Part shown: positions 1-8,522 of the stretch, in pieces
Layout of the letters: every line of letters starts with the position of its first letter
Position numbering within the stretch: the stretch's first letter is position 1
Virus record (IMG/VR): IMGVR_UViG_3300008624_000090
Coordinates: 1 to 20,029 of that record
Strand: one strand, 5' to 3'
Length of the DNA: 20,029 nt
From: a virus
Translations under genes and position numbers: made by a program
Notes under the pieces: generated by a model
What the model was told of the DNA's origin: nothing
The model's database searches: none
What the model saw: only the letters and a program-made list of their open reading frames with translations

Positions 1-302
1 AATTCTCCATCTGAGTTAACAGCGAAAGTTAATCCTTTTTTAGCAAAAAAACTTTCATCATATAAATCTGTTTGTGTGCCATCATTTGTTGCAGCACTAA
101 TATTATCTGCTCCATTAGTGTAAGTAATAACTAGATCCTCTAATTGACTGCCAGTTCCATTTGTTTTTTTAAAACCATAGTAGTCTATTTTTCCAAGCGC
201 ATCTTGAGCTGCACTAGAAATATCTACTAAGCCTATAGACGCATCTTGTATGTCTGCACCCGTTAAAGCCTGGTCTGCTGGTCTTGATCCTATATATCCC
301 AA
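1..302 (-). CDS. Tail fibre-like protein, N-terminal part, TTG start
   Basis: This is an open frame running off the left edge, about 100 codons visible. The start is a TTG at 302-300 preceded by AGGAGG five bases away; an in-frame stop lies just upstream and no ATG or GTG lies between, so TTG is the best start. The protein begins MGYIGSRPADQALTGADIQD. From memory, an M-x-Y-I-G opening is common in fibre-like structural proteins of marine podoviruses and cyanophages. It lies 10 nt after the small virion protein at 313-645 and continues the tail fibre cluster, so a virion appendage or host-recognition role is inferred. The visible part is polar (Asn, Asp, Ser, Thr, Gly) with no membrane segment. 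The C-terminal part, which would define receptor specificity, is outside the window. Confidence 0.7.
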   Translation of the reverse strand, partial: MGYIGSRPADQALTGADIQDASIGLVDISSAAQDALGKIDYYGFKKTNGTGSQLEDLVITYTNGADNISAATNDGTQTDLYDESFFAKKGLTFAVNSDGE

Positions 303-312
303 TTTATCCTCC

Positions 313-645
313 TTATGAACTTATTGCGTCAATGTATGAAACTACAGCATTTAAGCTGCTAGCTGTATCGCTTAATGCGACTAACTTATCTCCCGATTTT
401 AAAATTATCTTTGAGCCACCATCAATTAGTTCTAAAGAAGAACCAGCTGGTACGGGACAATTTTTAATCAGATAAGTGTTATCTGAGCCATTTCTAATAT
501 AGACATCTACATTAACGGCAGAGCTAACTACATTAATCAAACGGATACCAACGACAGTATCGTAAGTATCAGCTTGAGCTAATATATCAACAGCAGAAGT
601 TCCAATCGCTGTGCTTGTTAATTGGTTTCTAAAGTTTTGAGCCAT
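313..645 (-). CDS. Small beta-rich virion or tail-associated protein
   Basis: 110 aa. Alternating hydrophobic and polar stretches (YDTVVGIRLINVVSSAVNVDVYI, then a PAGSSLELIDGGSKIILKSGDKL segment) suggest a compact beta-sandwich with no helix-rich or membrane part. The pattern of extra-protein strands followed by 'PAGSSLEL.DGGSKI.L..GD' resembles small structural proteins seen next to tail fibres in marine podoviruses; the family resemblance is from memory and the exact function is unknown. A strong ribosome site (AGGAGG) lies seven bases before the ATG at 645. It sits between the tail fibre (24 nt upstream) and the TTG-started fibre-like gene (10 nt downstream), so a role as a tail or fibre accessory, or as a decoration protein, is plausible. 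Confidence 0.7.
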   Translation of the reverse strand: MAQNFRNQLTSTAIGTSAVDILAQADTYDTVVGIRLINVVSSAVNVDVYIRNGSDNTYLIKNCPVPAGSSLELIDGGSKIILKSGDKLVALSDTASSLNAVVSYIDAISS

Positions 646-669
646 TGTTTATCCTCCTTAGTTTATTGT

Positions 670-1734
670 TTATAAAGCTACACTCATAGCAATCGCAAAT
701 CCAGATTGAGCAAAACCAGTAGTATCTACTGCTGCGTCTCTCCAGACCGAAGAACTATAAATTTTTAACATATTTGAGGAAGAATTATAATACATATCTC
801 CCTCGGTTAAAGCATCGCCATCATTATCAGTTGTTGGATCTGTTGTTTTAGATCCTAAGTAAGCATCGTCAAATTGATCTTGAGCTAATTCAGCTGCGGC
901 TTGAGCTGCCTCGGCAGCCGTCTCAGCAGTTTCGGCTGCTGTCTCTGCTGTCTCAGCATTTGTTTCAGCTGTCTCTGCCGCTGATTGAGCCGCTAAAGCA
1001 GCATTTTTATAGGTTAAAGCATTTGCCTCACTAGCTGCTGCGGCTGTTGCAGAAGTAGCGGCTGCTGCTGCATCCACTAATAAATCCCATTTTGCGACAT
1101 CCGCATTGGATGAAATTGGAGTAGAGCCAGAGGAAGTATGAGCTGTATTACAAAGATAGATATTATTGTTTGAACTATCTTTAACCAAAGATCTTGCAGC
1201 ATAAGTTGTTGATGCTGCCCAGTTGCCTTTAAATTCTCCTAGTTCCTGGTCCAGTAAAATTTCTCCAGCAGTATTAAAAGATAAAACTTTGCTAGCTCTA
1301 TCTGTTGCGGAAGTAGTAATTTCTGAACTTGTAATCGTATTTGTTCTTGAAATTTTTAAAGCTCTATCTAATTCTTCTTGAAGTTCTTGAACTTGTAAAA
1401 CTAATTTATCAAGAGCTGCCTCATGTGTTTCTGCTGGGAAAGGATCGTTAGCAATATAATCTGTTTCTTGAGTTAAATTTGTAGATCTGATTAATACAAC
1501 TGTCTCTCCACTTGCTGGTATATTTCCTGCAGTAAAAATAACAGTTCCCCCTGCAGAACCATTATCATTAATAGTGTAGTGAGTTGTTAAATTTTTTGTA
1601 GTTTCAACTCCTGTACTTGATCTTATTATTACAGATAATTCAGACGTACTATGTATTGGAAAGGTATAAGTGAAATTAGCGTTAGAACCATTCCCACTGT
1701 AACTGTTCTTAACTGTAAGACTAGAAACTGTCAT
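670..1734 (-). CDS. Tail fibre protein, T7 gp17 N-terminal type, with heptad stalk
   Basis: 354 aa. Residues about 1-130 match the pattern of the T7 tail-fibre N-terminal domain, which attaches the fibre to the tail: a beta-rich opening with YTFPI near 23, GETVVLIRST near 76-85, then a helix LDKLVLQVQELQEELDRAL at 108-126. Residues about 220-290 are an Ala/Glu/Thr coiled-coil stalk with seven-residue repeats. Residues 292-333 hold the common phage fibre motif DPTTDNDGDALTEGDMYYN followed by KIY and W, and the chain ends shortly after with a Gly/Ala-rich tail. It is short for a complete receptor-binding fibre (T7 gp17 is about 550 aa), so distal parts may be supplied by the next two genes. Its ATG shares a base with the upstream stop (TAATG), implying translational coupling. 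Confidence 0.85.
   Translation of the reverse strand: MTVSSLTVKNSYSGNGSNANFTYTFPIHSTSELSVIIRSSTGVETTKNLTTHYTINDNGSAGGTVIFTAGNIPASGETVVLIRSTNLTQETDYIANDPFPAETHEAALDKLVLQVQELQEELDRALKISRTNTITSSEITTSATDRASKVLSFNTAGEILLDQELGEFKGNWAASTTYAARSLVKDSSNNNIYLCNTAHTSSGSTPISSNADVAKWDLLVDAAAAATSATAAAASEANALTYKNAALAAQSAAETAETNAETAETAAETAETAAEAAQAAAELAQDQFDDAYLGSKTTDPTTDNDGDALTEGDMYYNSSSNMLKIYSSSVWRDAAVDTTGFAQSGFAIAMSVAL
880..981 (-). repeat. 21-bp tandem repeats encoding an AETAETA heptad stalk
   Basis: Residues about 252-285 of the tail fibre read as successive seven-residue units: AETAETN, AETAETA, AETAETA, AEAAQAA and part of a fifth. At DNA level these are imperfect 21-bp tandem repeats built from GCTGTCTC/GCTGAGAC-like words. 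Such tracts usually form trimeric coiled coils in fibres and can change length by slippage or recombination, so length variation between relatives would be expected. Confidence 0.8.
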
Positions 1735-4562
1735 TAATTATATCCATGTAATTCATTTTTAAACTTCTCCTTAGCTATATTTAATGGTCTATCAAATAAA
1801 CCATTAATTAATAACTCTTCAAAAACCTCAGAGCGAATCCTTGAAACTTCTTTAAGAATGAGCGTTTTCTTAAAGTAATCATTTGGCGCATTTTTATACG
1901 CTTTAGAATTTATAAATTTCTCTAATCCACTCTTTACCATTAATCCAGCTATTCGTCTATACTCAGATATTTCCTGGTGGTTTAGATCAACTGTTATTCT
2001 TCCCCTTGGTAAATCACTTAATTGTTTTTGTAAACGCTTATTTTTAGAATTTTTTGCTTTTAGAACCTCCATTTTTAAAGGATCTAAAATAAGATATTTT
2101 CTTATTTCCTTAATATCTGGCATTACTCTTTTAAGCTCTGAGAATAAAGCTGGAGATATATCTACTTTTCTTTTCTTTCTTATAAATCTATAAGCATGTT
2201 TTGGAGCGCCAAAAATGTCATAATCTGCAGGAGCATCTGTACCCATACCAGGAGTATTATTCTTGATATTTTGAATCATAGATCCTATTTCTAAAGCATT
2301 GGAAGTTACTTTAGCAGTATCATCTCCTCTAAGTTGAGCCTCCCATCTTGAGACTTGTCTTGATAATCCAGGAGTCAATGCACTTTCAAATATTTTTTTA
2401 CCCGATTTTGAAAGATTATTTAAAAAATCTTTATCCCCAGACATGATCTTAAAATATTCTTTGGATTGTTTAGTATAACTTTTATTAAAGAAATTTTCTC
2501 CAACAGATATTGCAAGAGCAACCATAGCTTTTGTCCAGGCATCTTTATCTCCACCATTCTCCCAAATCTCTCTACCAAGCTGCATAATATCTATGGATTG
2601 AGAGATCATTTGTCCAAAAGGATCTAAACCATTATATGAAATAACATAATCTCCTATTATTAAAGAATTTTGTGGAATATCTAAAGCTTTCTCTAAAGCG
2701 TATGGTTGAGATTGTACTTTTTTATTTTTACTAATATGTTTAATACTAGCGTTTGTTCCTGTGCCTGTTCCAAAATAACCCATGGAACCAGCGGATAATA
2801 TAAACATAGTACCCATAGAAAGCTTAGCAAGAGCTAGATCTCTATTTGCTCCACCCATCATAAACTGACTATTCCAATTTGTTAAAAAATTAAGACCAGG
2901 AGTACGTTCTGCTGTATATCTTAATATATTTGTTGGAGTTTGAATAAAGGTAATCATATATCTACCAAGTGGCAGTTTTCTAATTTTCTTTACTCCATCA
3001 GCTCCGATTGAAAGCATATCTCCTTTAACACCTGTAGGAGTTTGAAAAGTAATATACTGAGCCTCTTTAAATGCTAACTCTTGTGCCTCTTTAGTTGGAT
3101 GAGTTACAAAATTTGCAATAAAAGCTCCAGCATCTTTTTCTTGTAATCGACCCTCTTTCATTAATCTAAAAGCTTTTCTCCAGCCTAAAGCATATAATTC
3201 AGATCGATATGCAAGTGTTTTAAAAAAAGTATCTCCAGCATTTAAACTTTTAATAGGTATGCCATTTAATGTTGCAAGTTTACCAATTACATCTGTAGCT
3301 TTTGCTATTGTATTATTTTTAATTCCTAATTTACTTGAAGTAAAAACACTAGCAGGAGCCTCAATTTTAGACCCCGCTACCAAAACTTGTTCTCCATTAA
3401 GAGCTTTAAAAAACATTTCAACAGCCTCCCCATAAGCCATTGTCATTCCATAATGTTTTGCATATCCCTCAAAGTGAGCTACGCCATCTGTTCTTTTAAT
3501 TAATCTATTAAAATTAGCTGCTAAACTTCTTTCAAAGTTAGCATTAAATAATGTAAAAGTATTACCGCTTAAATTTTTAACGTGAGTAATAGGGTTAGAT
3601 AAAATTAAATTTATAAAACTTTCATAAACAGCGTCTGATAATTTTTTAGAAAATCCAGCATTATCAATAAATTTAGCTCTTTTGTTTTTAGGTAAAGATA
3701 AATACATTTTAGCAGTTTGCGCTATATCATCAGCTCCACCCATTTTTTCTAAGGTGTGAGTCATATTTAATTCAGCAAAACTACTATCAGAAAATCTTGT
3801 TGATTGAGATGTAAGCTGCCATTCTCTTAAAGCTCTACCCGCATCAGATCTAATAGCTGATAATTTTTGATGAAGATTGGCAACTAAAGCCATTTCTTGT
3901 TTAAATAAAATTCTATCAGCGTCTGTACCATTAACAGCTTTTTTTGCTAGTTCATCTAATTGTTCAACTTTAAAAACATAAAAATCTCTAAAAGCTCTTA
4001 TTTTGGATGGTGGAGGTATTTCTCCAGGTTTTGTCGATAAGAAATCAAAACTTAATTTATTTTTATCTTTACTTAATAAGCTAGCTAACTCTTCAATATC
4101 AGCATCTTTTGTTTTTGTTGTTAATTTTTTTTTATAAAGTTTTTCGTGAGCCGCGATCATATCGTAAATACTTTGATCGCTATCTATATATTTAATATTA
4201 AATGTATCTAGGTGTTTTGAATTTTTATATACACTTTTTGAGTTTGCTTTTTTTAAATCTAAAATTACATTAACATCTGCATCTGTGGGTTTAATCTCTT
4301 GGTGTGGATAAACTTTTTTAGGAACAGCAGTGGAGCCGCCATCTGCAATTACATTACCACCCTCAGCTTGAGCAGCACCCTCTGTTTGATCAATAACTAC
4401 TTCCTCTTTTTCTTTAACTATTTTAGATTCATCTATCTTTTTAGGTTTACCCTCTGCCTTAGATATAATCTCAGAAGATTTTTTTAAAATATTTGAAACT
4501 ACAGGTTTTGTTAAATCTATAACGGGTTCAACAATCGTCTTTTTTAATATTGGTCCAACCAT
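1734..4562 (-). CDS. Very large internal virion / polyvalent-like protein (gp16 position)
   Basis: 942 aa, the largest product in the window. Residues 1-100 are charged and low in complexity. The middle has features seen in large injected phage proteins: LSNPITHVKNLSGN near 321-334, QTPTNILRYTAERTPG near 541-556, and a hydrophobic Gly-rich stretch near 583-603 that could insert in or cross a membrane. Residues from about 700 are Lys-rich and helical. The place after the gp14- and gp15-like genes and before the tail fibre is that of T7 gp16, a core protein ejected into the cell that helps bring in DNA. No transglycosylase motif of the T7 gp16 type is recognised. The start ATG at 4562 has no good Shine-Dalgarno; a small hairpin lies just upstream. 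No enzyme activity can be assigned. The stop overlaps the fibre start as TAATG. Confidence 0.75.
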   Translation of the reverse strand: MVGPILKKTIVEPVIDLTKPVVSNILKKSSEIISKAEGKPKKIDESKIVKEKEEVVIDQTEGAAQAEGGNVIADGGSTAVPKKVYPHQEIKPTDADVNVILDLKKANSKSVYKNSKHLDTFNIKYIDSDQSIYDMIAAHEKLYKKKLTTKTKDADIEELASLLSKDKNKLSFDFLSTKPGEIPPPSKIRAFRDFYVFKVEQLDELAKKAVNGTDADRILFKQEMALVANLHQKLSAIRSDAGRALREWQLTSQSTRFSDSSFAELNMTHTLEKMGGADDIAQTAKMYLSLPKNKRAKFIDNAGFSKKLSDAVYESFINLILSNPITHVKNLSGNTFTLFNANFERSLAANFNRLIKRTDGVAHFEGYAKHYGMTMAYGEAVEMFFKALNGEQVLVAGSKIEAPASVFTSSKLGIKNNTIAKATDVIGKLATLNGIPIKSLNAGDTFFKTLAYRSELYALGWRKAFRLMKEGRLQEKDAGAFIANFVTHPTKEAQELAFKEAQYITFQTPTGVKGDMLSIGADGVKKIRKLPLGRYMITFIQTPTNILRYTAERTPGLNFLTNWNSQFMMGGANRDLALAKLSMGTMFILSAGSMGYFGTGTGTNASIKHISKNKKVQSQPYALEKALDIPQNSLIIGDYVISYNGLDPFGQMISQSIDIMQLGREIWENGGDKDAWTKAMVALAISVGENFFNKSYTKQSKEYFKIMSGDKDFLNNLSKSGKKIFESALTPGLSRQVSRWEAQLRGDDTAKVTSNALEIGSMIQNIKNNTPGMGTDAPADYDIFGAPKHAYRFIRKKRKVDISPALFSELKRVMPDIKEIRKYLILDPLKMEVLKAKNSKNKRLQKQLSDLPRGRITVDLNHQEISEYRRIAGLMVKSGLEKFINSKAYKNAPNDYFKKTLILKEVSRIRSEVFEELLINGLFDRPLNIAKEKFKNELHGYN

Positions 4563-4636
4563 AATATGATTTGTTTGGGATAAGATTTATCCTATTTTCC
4601 TTTCTATTATACTAATAAATGTTTATTGTGTAGCGT
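4563..4636 (-). promoter_or_regulatory. Intergenic leader with possible promoter and small hairpin
   Basis: This 74-nt gap is one of the few breaks in an otherwise overlapping gene string. On the minus strand it has a perfect TATAAT (4611-4606) with GCTACA 17 bases upstream (4634-4629), which matches only the last three bases of the -35 consensus. A 6-bp inverted repeat, GGATAA/TTATCC with a 3-nt loop (4578-4592), lies about 15 nt before the ATG of the 942-aa protein, where a ribosome site would be expected. A second short palindrome (AATAAA-CA-TTTATT) overlaps the spacer. In AT-rich DNA a TATAAT can arise by chance, so the promoter is a weak call. Confidence 0.3.
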
Positions 4637-6352
4637 TTAATATACTCCACTACCTTTTTTTTCTGTTTCAATTATAGATTTTTGTATAATGGTACCCGTT
4701 TTAATCGTAGCTGCCGAATCAACTTTCGGAGATACCACATCATAAACGAATTGAATTTTACTATCTAAATCTTGGCTAAAATATGAGTCTGGAATAAGTC
4801 TGCCAGTAACCAATCCTCTTTTTAAATTTTTCATTCTTGATGTGTTGGTAGGAGCTTTGGCATAAACGACCTTAACTGTATAACCATTCTGTTGAAAAAT
4901 ATTAACATTCTTCATAACTTTATCCTCAGTTTTTCCAATAATAGGAAGAACCACATTATCCCCATTACTCATCGCTAATTGTATAGTTTTGTCCGTTAGA
5001 AATTTACCCTCTTCATGAACAGCTGATATTAAGGAAGTATTCTTCTTACCTGTTAAAGCAAATTTAAAATCATCGGAGTCTATAATTTTAGAACCAAAAT
5101 GATCTGCAATAGTTTTTGCTTTTGTAGATTTACCAGATGCAGGAGAACCAATAATAATATGAACTATTTTATCTTTTTGAGCAGATCCCGTTCCATAATA
5201 AGTATTAACAGCTTTTTCATACCCCATAACCTCTTTACCATCAAAATTAAATTTTCTGTTAGCTTGCCATTCTGGATCTTTAAATTTAAGAGCTGTGCTT
5301 TCTAGTTCCCCTTTTTTTTGATTCTCAATAATTTTTTTAACATTTTTATCCTGTTTAATAGACTCAATAACTTCATCTGATGGATTGTTAATATTCTTAA
5401 TTACTTTAGTGGCTGTGTTAAGATCATCTTGATCTGGATGAAATTTTAATAATTTATCCTCCTGTTTAACCATATCCTCAGATAATTGTTTTATTTGTTT
5501 TTCCTCCCCTAAATATTTAACTTTTTCTTTTGGTGGTAATTTAGATATTTTCCAATTTTTATAGACTTCTTTTATTCCTTTAAATAATTTTTCAAATAAT
5601 AAGCCATCCATAGCTCTTGCTGAAAAATTAAGCATACCCTCTACACTAACTCCAGAGTCTGAAATTTTTTCGTCAAACTCTTTTAGAGATGACATAAATT
5701 TACTATCGCCTAAAGCTTTTGCATAAATATCGCTAACTAATAATTCTTCATTTTTAAATCCCATACCCGATGCAAACATCCAGGCTAATAGGTTGGCTTT
5801 TTCCACTCCTATTCCTCCCTGGAGTAGTCTGGATCTTGCTAAGAATAAATAAGGAGCAGCTTGAAACATAAAAGTTGTAAGATTGTTAGCAAACGTCTTA
5901 TCTCTTTCAGTATCTAGTTTGTGTACTCTTTCAGATAATTGTCTTAATGTTAGATTAAATGGCTCTGGTCCAATATTCATTTGAGCCACTTCATCAATAA
6001 AAGGTTTAATACCAGGGAAAGTTTCTGTTGTTGCTCCTACTCCATTTTCTATTCCTTTAAAAATTCCATAAATTGCATCCTCTGGTAAATTTTTAAAAAA
6101 TCTAGGTAAATTTTCTGTAAAAAATTCTATAGTTGACTCCCCCGTATCTTTGAGAGCTTTAATTTCTACCTCATTATAAAAGGGAATGTTGGTACCAGGT
6201 ATAGTTTTATCTTTACCATCTAAATAAAAATTACCCGTGTCCAAACCAAGTTTTTCTGCAGCACTAAATCCATCTGAATTAAGTTGATGTTCTTGAGTAT
6301 AAATGGGTAGTAGTATGCTTTTCTCTAAATTTTCTGTGATGTTTAATTCCAT
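4637..6352 (-). CDS. Internal virion protein with C-terminal zeta-toxin-like P-loop kinase domain
   Basis: 571 aa in two parts. Residues 1-270 are helix-rich, with hydrophobic stretches at 157-175 and 186-199, and look like an ejected core protein. After a charged linker (275-350), residues about 395-545 form a P-loop kinase-like domain: strand IVHIII, Walker A GSPASGKST (402-410), IIDSDD (423-428) at the usual acidic substrate site, a central strand NVVLPIIGKT, and SRMKNLKRGLVTGRLIP (505-521), which matches the R...R...TGR.VP lid pattern of zeta toxin and AAA_33-type kinases. Zeta toxins phosphorylate UDP-N-acetylglucosamine; the substrate here is unknown. The gene follows the gp15-like gene with a TAATG overlap and precedes the 942-aa protein, so it probably enters the cell with the virion core. 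No antitoxin gene is seen beside it. The domain call is fairly firm, the role is inference. Confidence 0.8.
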   Translation of the reverse strand: MELNITENLEKSILLPIYTQEHQLNSDGFSAAEKLGLDTGNFYLDGKDKTIPGTNIPFYNEVEIKALKDTGESTIEFFTENLPRFFKNLPEDAIYGIFKGIENGVGATTETFPGIKPFIDEVAQMNIGPEPFNLTLRQLSERVHKLDTERDKTFANNLTTFMFQAAPYLFLARSRLLQGGIGVEKANLLAWMFASGMGFKNEELLVSDIYAKALGDSKFMSSLKEFDEKISDSGVSVEGMLNFSARAMDGLLFEKLFKGIKEVYKNWKISKLPPKEKVKYLGEEKQIKQLSEDMVKQEDKLLKFHPDQDDLNTATKVIKNINNPSDEVIESIKQDKNVKKIIENQKKGELESTALKFKDPEWQANRKFNFDGKEVMGYEKAVNTYYGTGSAQKDKIVHIIIGSPASGKSTKAKTIADHFGSKIIDSDDFKFALTGKKNTSLISAVHEEGKFLTDKTIQLAMSNGDNVVLPIIGKTEDKVMKNVNIFQQNGYTVKVVYAKAPTNTSRMKNLKRGLVTGRLIPDSYFSQDLDSKIQFVYDVVSPKVDSAATIKTGTIIQKSIIETEKKGSGVY

Positions 6353-8070
6353 TAGTTATCTTTCTTCATTAAATTTTTAATTATAGAAGATAATCCTCCA
6401 GATCCCTCTCCTGCAGCAAAACTAATAATATCTTCATCATCCATATCATCTGTAGCCTTACTTACTGAAACAGCATATTTATATCTTACATTAAATAATC
6501 TTTGAGATTTGTTAAGATTGTCTATCTCAAACATAAATTCATCATGATCGAGTTTTCCCTCTTTATAAAGTTGAGCCATTTTATCTTTAGCTTGTATAAA
6601 ATAAGCTGAGCCACCATGACCCTTAATTTGACTAAACCAATCACTTTCTTCTGAAAAAGCGGGTAAAGGAAAGATAGTCATATTTGGTAGAGCAGCTCCT
6701 GGATTAAATTTAGTTAAAGTTTTAAACATCGCGTCTGTAACATTCATTCCTTTGTTTATAACTAAATCATCAAAATATTCTATAGCCTGTCCGCCAATCG
6801 CTTTAACTGTTCTTGCATCCTCTCCAATATCAAACTCATAACTATCACTAGCAAAAAATATTGCTTTCATAGTTGATAAAGTTGATTTGTACTCTGAATA
6901 TAATTCTGAATTTTTTTTAAGAGTATTAATTTTCTTTAATGCTCTACCAGTAGCCTCAGCTGATAAATTTAAAAAAGTAAGATCTGATTCTTTGATTTGT
7001 ACTTTTTTTGAAAGATTCTGTAAGTCTATTGGAGAGTCTGTGTTTAATATTTCATCATTAATAGCTGCAATTAATTTTTCATCATCTAATTTTATAACGC
7101 CTGCTCTATAATCTATAAGCTTATGATACATTGTTTCATCAATATCATTATTTACATAAGCTCGTTTTAATTCTGAATATGTAATTAACTTATCTGAAAA
7201 ATCTTGATTATTAGCGTTTTCGTGAAAATCTTTAATTCTTACCGCAAGCTCAGCAAAATTATGAGCTTGATCTTCTAAATTCTTAGCATCAAGAATTTCC
7301 ATATCTTTTATTTCAGCCTCAACATTAGCTGCAGAATTTTCGTATGCTTTCTCTAAAATATACTCTGCTGTTTCTGTATCTTTAATATTATCTGTAATAA
7401 TTTTTGGATTATCTATTACAGAGTTAGGATCATTAGTTGCTAATAATATAGCAGCATTTTCCTGGATCTTCTTCTTTTGCTCATCTTCAAGCGCTATCCA
7501 TTTCGCAGGTGTATAAAATAATTTATTCTCTTCGTTGGCAAAATAATTATTAATCCAATTTTTAGATTCATTAACATCTTTTCTATTATGAGAACTAGCG
7601 ATTATAGATTGATGTTTTTCTAAAGTTATTTTATCTGTAGCAATTTTTTCTTCAATGACATTAGTTGTAATTGTTTTTTCTAAATCTAAACTAGCTGATG
7701 CAATCTTAGACGCATACCAAGAATTAACTTTCCTCTTTACAGAGTTATTTTCTTTAAGAATAGCTGTATCTTTAGCTAAAGATAATACGGATTTAAAAGT
7801 AACTAAATCATTTGGATTACTAGATCTGTCATAATTAATAGCTAATTTATTTATAGTTGATTCTAAGTTTGCAGATATACTTGATGTTTTAGTGTCATCT
7901 TTAGTTTTCTTAACTAACGCCCAAAGATTAACTGCAGCATCCGCAGCACCCGAACTACTTTTTGTAGAACTATAAACTGAACCAGGGGAAATAGCTAAAT
8001 TGGTTGCAGATACATTGGTGGATTCAGTATCTATTCTTCCTTGGGATTTGTATAATTTAATATTAGCCAT
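6352..8070 (-). CDS. Internal virion (core/ejection) protein, T7 gp15-like position
   Basis: 572 aa, with no catalytic motif recognised. The sequence is almost entirely polar and helix-forming with many Lys, Asp, Asn and Ala, and no signal peptide or membrane span. It lies directly after the gp14-like gene, which is the place of T7 gp15 (747 aa), a core-stack protein that is ejected and helps form the channel across the periplasm. The identification rests on order, size and composition rather than on a motif, so related functions such as another core layer are possible. Both ends overlap neighbours by one base (TAATG), at 8070 and at 6352, pointing to a single translationally coupled block of core proteins made in a fixed ratio. 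Confidence 0.65.
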   Translation of the reverse strand: MANIKLYKSQGRIDTESTNVSATNLAISPGSVYSSTKSSSGAADAAVNLWALVKKTKDDTKTSSISANLESTINKLAINYDRSSNPNDLVTFKSVLSLAKDTAILKENNSVKRKVNSWYASKIASASLDLEKTITTNVIEEKIATDKITLEKHQSIIASSHNRKDVNESKNWINNYFANEENKLFYTPAKWIALEDEQKKKIQENAAILLATNDPNSVIDNPKIITDNIKDTETAEYILEKAYENSAANVEAEIKDMEILDAKNLEDQAHNFAELAVRIKDFHENANNQDFSDKLITYSELKRAYVNNDIDETMYHKLIDYRAGVIKLDDEKLIAAINDEILNTDSPIDLQNLSKKVQIKESDLTFLNLSAEATGRALKKINTLKKNSELYSEYKSTLSTMKAIFFASDSYEFDIGEDARTVKAIGGQAIEYFDDLVINKGMNVTDAMFKTLTKFNPGAALPNMTIFPLPAFSEESDWFSQIKGHGGSAYFIQAKDKMAQLYKEGKLDHDEFMFEIDNLNKSQRLFNVRYKYAVSVSKATDDMDDEDIISFAAGEGSGGLSSIIKNLMKKDN

Positions 8071-8522
8071 TATCTAGTAGCTCCATATACAGTTGCGCCA
8101 GTAGTAAGTAGAGATTGTCCAGCGTCAAAGTAGCTTTGTCTTTTAAGAAGTTTACCCTCCCACATAGCTAACATACCTTTTGCCTCTGACATTAATGCTT
8201 TATTTTCAGATCTTGATTTAGCATTTAAAGCATTAAATTTTAAAATTTCCGAATCTGTTTTTAATTCATAATCATTCTCTATTAAGGAGATTATAGGAGT
8301 ACCCTCTAAAGTAACACCGCTATTTAGATAAGATACTTTTATTTGATCTCTTATTTCTTCTGCAGTTTTATCAAATTTAGGTTTTTCAAATTTTTCGTAA
8401 AAATTCCAATTTTGAGTTTTAGTCTGTCTTTCAATATCAGCATCTCTCTCATAGAGAGATTTATTGTAAGCTCCTAATTTCTTTGCTGCTTTTCCGCCTG
8501 ATAAAATACTAATAAATGACAT
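8070..8522 (-). CDS. Internal virion protein, T7 gp14-like
   Basis: 150 aa, read from the ATG at 8522 (MSFISILSGGKAAKKLGAYN). This start overlaps the upstream stop as TAATG, whereas the longer reading from 8606 would run 28 codons back into the GNAT-like gene with no support. A short hydrophobic start is followed by a long helical region with Lys/Glu heptads, and a small Gly/Ala-rich C-terminus (SLLTTGATVYGATR). T7 gp14 is about 196 aa, forms the outermost core layer and inserts in the outer membrane on ejection; size, position and architecture fit this. No further motif is visible. Confidence 0.75.
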   Translation of the reverse strand: MSFISILSGGKAAKKLGAYNKSLYERDADIERQTKTQNWNFYEKFEKPKFDKTAEEIRDQIKVSYLNSGVTLEGTPIISLIENDYELKTDSEILKFNALNAKSRSENKALMSEAKGMLAMWEGKLLKRQSYFDAGQSLLTTGATVYGATR

